Positions 39,401 to 48,930 of a DNA stretch of 64,000 nt are shown here, piece by piece. The first letter of the stretch is position 1; each line of letters begins with the position of its first letter. Origin of the DNA: Xestospongia muta (lineage: Eukaryota; Porifera; Demospongiae; Haplosclerida; Petrosiidae); contig OY848928.1 in the NCBI GenBank assembly GCA_963693285.1, positions 2,542,501 through 2,606,500 of the forward strand, given 5' to 3'. Both the position numbers and the translations under genes were made by a program. The notes under the pieces were generated by a model. It searched no databases. It was not told the origin of the DNA and saw only the letters and a program-made list of their open reading frames with translations.

Positions 39401-39930
39401 AAACTCTTTATTTTAGAGTTTTAACCTATTTAGACTACTTTATTAGTATATTTAAGACAGATAAACTTACTAAACTCTTTAGATCAGCTTATTTAACCAG
39501 TTTTCACAGTTAATTTCTAATCTTTTTTACCTTTAAAAAAGCTCTAAACTCTTTATTTTAGAGTTTTAACCTATTAGACTACTTTATTAGTATATTTAAG
39601 AGAGATAAACTTACTAAACTCTTTAGATCAGCTTATTTAACAAGTTTTCACAGTTAATTTTTAATCTTTTTTAACTTTAAAAAAGCTCTAAACTCTTTAT
39701 TTTAGAGTTTTAACCTATTTAGACTACTTTATTAGTATATTTAAGAGAGATAAACTTACTAAACTCTTTAGATCAGCTTATTTAACCAGTTTTCACAGTT
39801 AATTTCTAATCTTTTTCAACTTTCAAAAAGCTCTAAACTCTTTATTTTAGATTTTTAACCTATTTAGACTACTTTATTAGTATATTTAAGACAGATAAAC
39901 TTACAATCTCTTTAGATCAGCTTATTTAAG
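36461..39930 (+). repeat. 24-monomer higher-order repeat, copy 1 (3470 bp)
   Basis: Line-by-line reading found no difference between 36461-39930 and 39931-43400 except the boundary base (G at 39930, A at 43400). Markers include ACCTTCCAAAAAG, AACCTATTGAGAC (37117/40587), CTTACAATCAGC, GACGAC (37988/41458), ATTTAAAAGAGAT, CCTTTTAACAGC, AGAATATTTAACAG, ACCTATTAGAC (38701/42171) and TTACAATCTC. Such identity in a diverged array means the duplication is very young, or that an assembly step created or collapsed copies. Confidence 0.95.
38523..39390 (+). repeat. 6-monomer (868 bp) repeat nested in the 24-monomer unit, copy 1
   Basis: Positions x and x+868 agree from about 38523 to 39162. The markers are ACCTATTAGAC (38701/39569), AACAAGTTTTC with TTAATTTTTAATC, TTTAGATTTTTAACC and CTTACAATCTC (39034/39902). 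One difference is TTTAAACAG near 39060 against TTTAAGCAG near 39928. The match stops where the 3470 bp duplication boundary cuts the second copy, so the 6-monomer event came first. The same pair recurs at 42171/43039 inside the second 24-monomer copy. Confidence 0.88.
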
Positions 39931-42900
39931 CAGTTTTCACAGTTAATTTCTAATCTTTTTTAACTTTCAAAAAGCTCTAAACTCTTTATTTTAGAGTTTT
40001 AACCTATTTAGACTACTTTATTAGTATATTTAAGACAGATAAACTTACTAAACTCTTTAGATCAGCTTATTTAACCAGTTTTCACAGTTAATTTCTAATC
40101 TTTTTCAACTTTCAAAAAGCTCTAAACTCTTTATTTTAGAGTTTTAACCTATTTAGACTACTTTATTAGTATATTTAAGACAGATAAACTTACTAAACTC
40201 TTTAGATCAGCTTATTTAACCAGTTTTCACAGTTAATTTCTAATTTTTTTTACCTTCCAAAAAGCTCTAAACTCTTTATTTTAGAGTTTTAACCTATTAT
40301 GCTACATTATTAGTATATTTAAGAGAGATAAACTTACTAAACTCTTTCAATCAGCTTATTTAACCAGTTTTCACAGTTAATTTCTAATCTTTTTCAACTT
40401 TCAAAAAGCTCTAAACTCTTTATTTTAGAGTTTTAACCTATTTAGACTACTTTATTAGTATATTTAACCGAGATACACTTACTAAACTCTTTAGATCAGC
40501 TTATTTAACTAGTTTTCACAGTTAATTTCTAATCTGTTTTAACTTTCAAAAAGTTCTAAACTCTTTATTTTAGAGTTTTAACCTATTGAGACTACTTTAT
40601 TAGTATATTTAAGACAGATAAACTTACTAAACTCTTTAGATCAGCTTATTTAACCAGTTTTCACAGTTAATTTCTAACCTTTTCAACCTTCATAAAGCTC
40701 TAAACTCTTTATTTTAGAGTTTTAACCTATTTAGACTACTTTATTAGTATATTTAAGACAGATAAACTTACTAAACTCTTTAGATCAGCTTATTTAACCA
40801 GTTTTCACAGTTAATTTCTAATCTTTTTTACCTTTAAAAAAGCTCTAAACACTTTATTTTAGAGTTTTAACCTATTTAGACTACTTTATTAGTGTATTTA
40901 AGACAGATAAACTTACTAAACTCTTTAGATCAACTTATTTAACCAGTTTTCACAGTTAATTTCTAATCTTTTTTAACTTTCAAAAAGCTCTAAACTCTTT
41001 ATTTTAGAGTTTTAACCTATTTAGACTACTTTATTAGTATATTTAAGACAGATAAACTTACTAAACTCTTTAGATCAGCTTATTTAACCAGTTTTCACAG
41101 TTAATTTCTAATCTTTTTCAACTTTCAAAAAGCTCTAAACTCTTTATTTTAGAGTTTTAACCTATTTAGACTACTTTATTAGTATATTTAAGACAGATAA
41201 ACTTACTAAACTCTTTAGATCAGCTTATTTAACCAGTTTTCACAGTTAATTTCTAATCTTTTTTACCTTTCAAAAAGCTCTAAACTCTTTATTTTAGAGT
41301 TTTAACCTATTATGCTACATTATTAGTATATTTAAGAGAGATAAACTTACTAAACTCTTACAATCAGCTTATTTAACCAGTTTTCACAGTTAATTTCTAA
41401 TCTTTTTCAACTTTCAAAAAGCTCTAAACTCTTTATTTTAGAGTTTTAACCTATTTAGACGACTTTATTAGTATATTTAGGACAGATAAACTTACTAAAC
41501 TCTTTAGATCAGCTTATTTAACCAGGTTTGACAATTAATTTCTAATCTTTTTTAACTTTAAAAAAGCTCTAAACTCTTTATTTTAGAGTTTTAACCTATT
41601 ATGCTACTTTATTAGTATATTTAAAAGAGATAAACTTACTAAACTCTTTAGATCAGATTATTTAACCAGTTTTCACAGTTAATTTCTAATTTTTTTTACC
41701 TTTTAACAGCTCTAAACTCTTTATTTTTGAGTTTTAACCTATTTAGACTACTTTATTAGAATATTTAACAGAGATACACTTACTAAACTCTTTAGATCAG
41801 CTTATTTAACTAGTTTTCACAGTTAATTTCTAATCTTTTTTAACTTTCAAAAAGCTCTAAACTCTTTATTTTAGAGTTTTAACCTATTTAGACTACTTTA
41901 TTAGTATATTTAAGACAGATAAACTTACTAAACTCTTTAGATCAGCTTATTTAACCAGTTTTCACAGTTAATTTCTAATCTTTTAAACCTTCATAAAGCT
42001 CTAAACTCTTTATTTTAGAGTTTTAACCTATTTAGACTACTTTATTAGTATATTTAAGACAGATAAACTTACTAAACTCTTTAGATCAGCTTATTTAACC
42101 AGTTTTCACAGTTAATTTCTAATCTTTTTTACCTTTAAAAAAGCTCTAAACTCTTTATTTTAGAGTTTTAACCTATTAGACTACTTTATTAGTATATTTA
42201 AGAGAGATAAACTTACTAAACTCTTTAGATCAGCTTATTTAACAAGTTTTCACAGTTAATTTTTAATCTTTTTTAACTTTAAAAAAGCTCTAAACTCTTT
42301 ATTTTAGAGTTTTAACCTATTTAGACTACTTTATTAGTATATTTAAGAGAGATAAACTTACTAAACTCTTTAGATCAGCTTATTTAACCAGTTTTCACAG
42401 TTAATTTCTAATCTTTTTCAACTTTCAAAAAGCTCTAAACTCTTTATTTTAGATTTTTAACCTATTTAGACTACTTTATTAGTATATTTAAGACAGATAA
42501 ACTTACAATCTCTTTAGATCAGCTTATTTAAACAGTTTTCACAGTTAATTTCTAATCTTTTTTAACTTTCAAAAAGCTCTAAACTCTTTATTTTAGAGTT
42601 TTAACCTATTTAGACTACTTTATTAGTATATTAAAGAGAGATAAACTTACTAAACTCTTTAGATCAGCTTATTTAACCAGTTTTCACAGTTAATTTCTAA
42701 TCTTTTTCAACTTTCAAAAAGCTCTAAACTCTTTATTTTAGAGTTTTAACCTATTTAGACTACTTTATTAGTATATTTAAGACAGATAAACTTACTAAAC
42801 TCTTTAGATCAGCTTATTTAACCAGTTTTCACAGTTAATTTCTAATCTTTTTCAACTTTCAAAAAGCTCTAAACTCTTTATTTTAGAGTTTTAACCTATT

Positions 42901-43400
42901 TAGACTACTTTATTAGTATATTTAAGACAGATAAACTTACTAAACTCTTTAGATCAGCTTATTTAACCAGTTTTCACAGTTAATTTCTAATCTTTTTTAC
43001 CTTTAAAAAAGCTCTAAACTCTTTATTTTAGAGTTTTAACCTATTAGACTACTTTATTAGTATATTTAAGAGAGATAAACTTACTAAACTCTTTAGATCA
43101 GCTTATTTAACAAGTTTTCACAGTTAATTTTTAATCTTTTTTAACTTTAAAAAAGCTCTAAACTCTTTATTTTAGAGTTTTAACCTATTTAGACTACTTT
43201 ATTAGTATATTTAAGAGAGATAAACTTACTAAACTCTTTAGATCAGCTTATTTAACCAGTTTTCACAGTTAATTTCTAATCTTTTTCAACTTTCAAAAAG
43301 CTCTAAACTCTTTATTTTAGATTTTTAACCTATTTAGACTACTTTATTAGTATATTTAAGACAGATAAACTTACAATCTCTTTAGATCAGCTTATTTAAA
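39931..43400 (+). repeat. 24-monomer higher-order repeat, copy 2 (3470 bp)
   Basis: Abuts copy 1. The boundary falls in TTATTTAAG/CAGTTTTCACAG near 39930. After 43400 the sequence continues with TATTAAAGAGAG (43496-43510) and on into the truncated-monomer tail, which copy 1 lacks at its right end. This polarity fits a simple tandem duplication of 24 monomers. Confidence 0.95.
39973..40117 (+). repeat. Reference monomer (matches consensus exactly)
   Basis: This 145 bp unit matches the commonest base at each position and serves as coordinate system for the other entries. Monomer 1-4 is AGCT; 7-13 and 21-27 form a dyad (AAACTCT/AGAGTTT, 7 nt loop), and an overlapping dyad CTCTAAA/TTTAGAG lies at 3-9 and 18-24. 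CTAAA-CTC-TTTAG is at 76-88, GATC at 89-92, and TTAAC/GTTAA at 99-103 and 115-119. CTAAACTCTTTA occurs at both 5-16 and 76-87. Positions 129-145 (T-tract, AACTTTCAAAA) are the most variable part. The length is close to the 147 bp of a nucleosome core. I see no match to the 17 bp CENP-B box, which needs CpG. Confidence 0.95.
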
Positions 43401-45146
43401 CAGTTTTCACAGTTAATTTCTAATCTTTTTTAACTTTCAAAAAGCTCTAAACTCTTTATTTTAGAGTTTTAACCTATTTAGACTACTTTATTAGTATATT
43501 AAAGAGAGATAAACTTACTAAACTCTTTAGATCAGCTTATTTAACCAGTTTTCACAGTTAATTTCTAATCTTTTTCAACTTTCAAAAAGCTCTAAACTCT
43601 TTATTTTAGAGTTTTAACCTATTTAGACTACTTTATTAGTATATTTAAGACAGATAAACTTACTAAACTCTTTAGATCAGCTTATTTAACCAGTTTTCAC
43701 AGTTAATTTCTAATCTTTTTCAACTTTCAAAAAGCTCTAAACTCTTTATTTTAGAGTTTTAACCTATTTAGACTACTTTATTAGTATATTTAAGACAGAT
43801 AAACTTACTAAACTCTTTAGATCAGCTTATTTAACCAGTTTCACAGTTAATTTCTAATCTTTTTCAACTTTCAAAAAGCTCTAAACTCTTTATTTTCGAG
43901 TTTTAACCTCTTTAGACTACTTTATTAATATATTTTAGAGTTTTAACCTATTATGCTACATTATTAGTATATTTAAGAGACATAAACGTACTAAACTCAT
44001 TAGATCGGCTTATTTAACCAGTTTCACAGTTAATTTCTAATATTTTTTACCTTGTAAAAGCTCTAAACTCTTTATTTTAGAGTTTTAACCTATTTAGACT
44101 ACTTTATTAGTATATTTAATAGAGATACACTTACTAAACTCTCTAGATCAGCTTATTTAACTAGTTTTCATAGTTAATTTCTAATGTTTTTTAACTTTCA
44201 AAAAGCTCTAAACTCTTTATTTTAGAGTTTTAACCTATTTAGACTACTTTATTAGTATATTTAAGACAGATAAACTTACTAAACTCTTTAGATCAGCTTA
44301 TTTAACCAGTTTTCACAGTTAATTTCTAATCTTTTCAACTTTCAAAAATCTCTAAACTCTTTATTTTAGAGTTTTAACCTATTTAGACTACTTTCTTAGT
44401 ATATTTAAGACAGATAAACTTACTAAACTCTTTAGATCAGCTTATTTAACCAGTTTTCACAGTTAATTTCTAATCTTTTCAACCTTCATAAAGCTCAAAA
44501 CTCTTTATTTTAGAGTTTTAACCTATTTAGACTACTTTATTAGTATATTTAAGACAGATAAACTTACTAAACTCTTTAGATCAGCTTATTTAACCAGTTT
44601 TCACAGTTAATTTCTAATCTTTTTTACCTTTAAAAAAGCTCTAAACACTTTATTTTAGAGTTTTAACCTATTTAGACTACTTTATTAGTGTATTTAAGAC
44701 AGATAAACTTACTAAACTCTTTAGATCAACTTATTTAACCAGTTTTCACAGTTAATTTCTAATCTTTTTTACCTTTAAAAAAGCTCTAAACTCTTTATTT
44801 TAGAGTTTTAACCTATTTAGACTACTTTGTTAGTATATTTAAGAGAGATAAACTTACTAAACTCTTTAGATCAGCTTATTTAACCAGTTTTCACAGTTAA
44901 TTTCTAATCTTTTTTAACTCTCAAAAAGCTCTAAACTCTTTATTTTAGAGTTTTAACCTATTTAGACTACTTTATTAGTATATTTAAGAGAGATAAACTT
45001 ACTAAACTCTTTAGATCAGCTTATTAAACCAGTTTTCACAGTTAATTTCTAATCTTTTTTACCTTTAAAAAAGCTCTAAACTCTTTATTTTAGAGTTTTA
45101 ACCTATTTAGACTACTTTATTAGTATATTTAAGAGAGATAAACTTA
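43401..45146 (+). repeat. Array segment with displaced tail of the 4521 bp unit
   Basis: About 12 monomers. The stretch 43838-44210 matches 34980-35351 at 8858 bp, which equals 4521 + 3470 + 868 less the one-base deletion at ACCTATTAGAC. Shared markers: AACCAGTTTCACAG (T loss), CTTTATTTTCGAG, the 40 bp truncated monomer, GACATAAACGTAC, CTCATTAGATCGG, ACCTTGTAAAAGC and TTTAATAGAGATACAC. Beyond 44210 come AACCTTCATAAAG and AGTGTATTT monomers. No gene is present. Confidence 0.88.
43899..43938 (+). repeat. Truncated monomer (40 bp), copy 2
   Basis: AGTTTTAACC at 43899 and 43939 reproduces the 35041/35081 truncation with the same flanks (CTTTATTTTCGAG before, CTATTATGCTACATT after). It is a unique tracer that lets the history of the 31-monomer unit be followed. 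Confidence 0.93.
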
Positions 45147-45240
45147 CTAAAGTAAAGAGTTTAGAGCTTTTTGAAAGCTAAAAAAGATTAGAAATTAACT
45201 GTGATAATTAATTAAATAAGCTGATCTAAAGAGTTTATTA
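45147..45240 (-). repeat. Inverted satellite segment 5 (94 bp)
   Basis: Same breakpoints, with small differences: CTAAAGTAAAGAG at the left (A to G), GAAAGCTAAAAAAG inside and GTTTATTAGAGTTTT at the right. It shares GATAATTAATT with segment 4. Monomers after it are more diverged than average (for example GCTTGAAACTC and AACCTATTAAACTC). Confidence 0.93.
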
Positions 45241-47463
45241 GAGTTTTAAACTATTTAGACTACTTTATTAGTATATTTAAGACAGATAAACTTACTAAAC
45301 TCTTTAGATCAGCTTATTTAACCAGGTTTCACAGTTAATTTCTAATCTTTTTCAACATTCAAAAAGCTTGAAACTCTTTATTTTAGAGTTTTAATCTATT
45401 TAGACTACTTTATTATTATATTTAAGAGAGATAAACCTATTAAACTCTGTAGATCAGCTTATTTAACCAGTTTTCACAGTTAATTTCTAATCTTTTTAAA
45501 CTTTAAAAAAGCTCTAAACTCTTTATTTTAGAGTTTTAACCTATTTAGACTACTTTATTAGTATATTTAAGAGAGAGAAACTTACTAAACTCTTTAGATC
45601 AGCTTATTTAACCAGTTTTCACAGTTAATTTCTAATCTTTTTAAACTTTCAAAAAGGTCTAAACAGTTTATTTTAGAGTTTTAACCTATTTAGACTACTT
45701 TATTAGTATATTTAAGACAGATAAACTTACTAATCTCTTTAGATCAGCTTATTTAACCAGTTTTCACAGTTAATTTCTAATCTTTTTCAACTTTCAAAAA
45801 GCTCTAAACTCTTTTTTTAGAGTTTTAACCTATTTAGACTACTTTATTAGTATATTTAAAAGAAATAAACTTACTAAACTCTTTCAATCAGCTTATTTAA
45901 CTAGATTTCACAGTTAATTTCTAATGTTTTTTACCTTTAAAAAGTTAAAAACTCATTATTTTAGAGTTTTAACCTATTTAGACTACTTTATTAGTATATT
46001 TAAGACAGATACACTTACTAAACTGTTTAGATCAGCTTATTTAACTAGTTTTCACAGTTAATTTCTAATCTTTTTTAAATTTCAAATAGCTCTAAACTCT
46101 TTATTTTAGAGTTTTAACCTATTTAGACTACTTTATTAGTATATTTAAGAGAGATAAACTTAGTAAACTCTTAGATCAGCTTATTTAACCAGTTTTCACA
46201 GTTAATTTCTAATCTTTTCAACCTTCATAAAGCTCTAAACTCTTTATTTTAGAGTTTTAGCCTATTTAGACTACTTTATTAGTATATTTAAGACAGATAA
46301 ACTTACTAAACTCTTTAGATCAGCTTATTTAACCAGTTTTCACACTTAATTTCTAATCTTTTTTACCTTTAAAAAAACTCTAAACTCTTTACTTTGGAGT
46401 TTTAACCTATTTAGACTACTTTATTAGTATATTTAAGAGGGATAAACTTACTAAACTCTTTAGATCAGCTTATTTAACAAGTTTTCACAGTTAATTTCTA
46501 ATCTTTTTTAACTTTCAAAAAGCTCTAAACTCTTTATTTTAGAGTTTTAACCTATTTAGACTACTTTATTAGTATATTTAAGACAGATAAACTTACTAAA
46601 CTCTTTAGATCAGCTTATTTAACCAGTTTTCACAGTTAATTTCTAATCTTTTTTACCTTTAAAAAAGCTCTAAACTCTTTATTTTAGAGTTTTAACCTAT
46701 TTAGACTACTTTATTAGTATATTTAAGAAAGATAAACTTACTAAACTCTTTAGATCAGCTTATTTAACCATTTTTCACAGTTAATTTCTAATCTTTTTTA
46801 ACTTTCAAAAAGCTCTAAACTCTTTATTTTAGAGTTTTAACCTATTTAGACTACTTTATTAGTATATTTAAGACAGATAAACTTAATAAACTCTTTAGAT
46901 CAGATTGTTTAACCAGTTTTCACAGTTAATTTCTAATCTTTTTTAACTTTCAAAAAGCTCTAAATTCTTTATTTTAGAGTTTTAACCTATTTAGACTACT
47001 TTATTACTTTATTTAAGACGGATAAACTTAATAAACTCAATAGATCAGCTTATTTAACCAGTTTTCACAGTTAATTTCTAATCTTTTTCAACTTTCAAAA
47101 AGCTCTAAACTCTTTATTTTAGAGTTTTACCCTATTTAGACTACTTTATTAGTATTTTAAAACAAATAAACTTACTAAACTCTTTAGATCAACTTATTCA
47201 ACCAGTTTTCACAGTTAGTTTCTAATCTTTTTTACCTTTAAAAAAGCTCTAAACTCTTTATTTTAGAGTTTTAACCTATTTAGACTACTTGTTATTATAT
47301 TTAAGAGAGATAAACTTACTGAACTCGTTAGATCAGCTTATTTATCCAGTTTTCACAGTTAATTTCTAATCTTTTTTAACTTTCAAAACGCTCTAAACTC
47401 TTTATTTTACAGTTTTAACGTATTTAGACTACTTTAGTACAGTATTTAAGAGAGATAAACTTA
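45241..47463 (+). repeat. Array segment between inverted segments 5 and 6
   Basis: About 15 monomers with more private substitutions than the homogenised 31-44 kb part, for example AAAAGTTAAAAACTC near 45940, CTTTACTTTGGAG near 46388 and CTCAATAGATC near 47036. This pattern suits an array part outside the recent duplication zone. No gene is present. Confidence 0.87.
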
Positions 47464-47557
47464 CTAAAATAAAGAGTTTAGAGGTTTTTGAAAGTTAAAA
47501 AAGATTAGAAATTAACTGTGATAACTGATTAAATAAGCTGATCTAAAGAGTTTAGTA
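47464..47557 (-). repeat. Inverted satellite segment 6 (94 bp)
   Basis: Same junctions. The internal motif is GATAACTGATT, which keeps a C that is T in the other five and so is nearer the reverse complement of the consensus; this copy may be closest to the original inversion. It has GAGGTTTTTGAAAG like segment 3. It is the last inverted segment seen in the window. Confidence 0.94.
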
Positions 47558-48930
47558 GAGTTTTAACCTATTTAGACTACTTTATTAGTATATTTAAGAC
47601 AGATAAACTTACTAAACTCTTTAGATCAGCTTATTTAACCAGTTTTCACAGTTAATTTCTAATCTTTTTAACTTTGAAAAAGCTCTAAACTCTTTATTTT
47701 AGAGTTTTAACCTATTTAGACTACTTTATTAGTATATTTAAGAGAGATAAACTTACTAAACTCTTTAGATCAGCTTATTTAACCAGTTTTCACAGTTAAT
47801 TTCTAATCTTTTTTAACATTGAAAAAGCTCTAAACTCTTTATTTTAGAGTTTTAACCTATTTAGACTACTTTATTAGTATATTTAAGAGAGATAAACTTA
47901 GTAAACTCTTTAGATCAGCTTATTTAACCAGTTTTCACAGTTAATTTCTAATCTTTTTCAACTTTTAAAAAGGTCTAACCTCTTTATTTTAGAGTTTTAA
48001 CCTATTTAGACTACTTTATTAGTATATTTAAGACAGATAAACTTACTAATCTCTTTAGATCAGCTTATTTCACCAGTTTTCACAGTTAATTTCTAATCTT
48101 TTTTACCTTTAAAAAAGCTCTAAACTCTTTATTTTAGAGTTTTAACCTATTTAGACTACTTTATTAGTATATTTAAGAGAGATAAACTTACTAAACTCTT
48201 TAGATCAGCTTATTTAACCAGGTTTGACAATTAATTTCTAATCTTTTTTACCTTAAAAAAATTTCTAAATTCTTTATTTTAGAGTTTTAAACTATTATGC
48301 TACTTTATTAGTATATTTAAGAGAGATAAACTTACTAAACTCTTTAGATCAGCTTATTTAACCAGTTTTCACAGTTAATTTCTAATCTTTTTTACCTTTA
48401 AAGAAGCTCTAAACTCTTTATTTTAGAGTTTTAACCTATTTAGACTACTTTATTAGTGTATTTAAGAGAGATAAACTTACTAAACTCTTTAGATCAGCTT
48501 ATTTAACCAGTTTTCACAGTTAATTTCTAATCTTTTTTAACTTTGAAAAAGCTCTAAACTCTTTATTTTAGAGTTTTAACCTATTTAGACTACTTTATTA
48601 GTATATTTAAGAGAGATAAACTTACTAAACTCTTTAGATCAGCTTATTTAACCAGTTTTCACAGTTAATTTCTAATCTTTTTTACCTTTAAAGAAGCTCT
48701 AAACTCTTTATTTTAGAGTTTTAACCTATTTAGACTACTTTATTAGTGTATTTAAGAGAGATAAACTTACTAAACTCTTTAGATCAGCTTATTTAACCAG
48801 TTTTCACAGTTAATTTCTAATCTTTTTTAACTTTCAAAAATCTCTAAACTCTTTATTTTAGAGTTTTAACCTATTTAGACTACTTTCTTAGAATATTTAA
48901 GACAGATAAACTTACTAAACTCTTTAGATC
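47558..48930 (+). repeat. Array segment with a dimer duplication
   Basis: About 9.5 monomers. AAAGAAGCTCT followed by AGTGTATTTAAGAG occurs at 48401 and 48691, 290 bp apart (two monomers), a recent dimer duplication. The last CCAGGTTTGAC / CTATTATGCT pair in the window is near 48218/48293. No gene is present. Confidence 0.87.

Larger units (their letters stand above)
35352..39930 (+). repeat. 4521 bp-offset higher-order repeat, copy 2 (internally expanded)
   Basis: Second copy of the 30831-35351 block, begun by TCTAAACTC after an AAAAAGCCC variant at 35348. Differences from copy 1 include CACAGTTAAT for CACAGATAAT near 35749, AACCTATTGAGAC near 37117 and a single T lost in ACCTATTAGAC at 38701. 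Its original tail is displaced to about 43.84-44.2 kb by the 868 bp and 3470 bp duplications, which together account for the 4338 bp of extra length. Confidence 0.9.

Noticed and set aside
39973..40117. TATATTT and TTTATTA motifs as promoters, or the AAACTCT/AGAGTTT hairpin with T-tract as a terminator
   Set aside because: These are expected in 76% A+T DNA and repeat in every monomer; with no gene nearby there is no support for a transcription signal.
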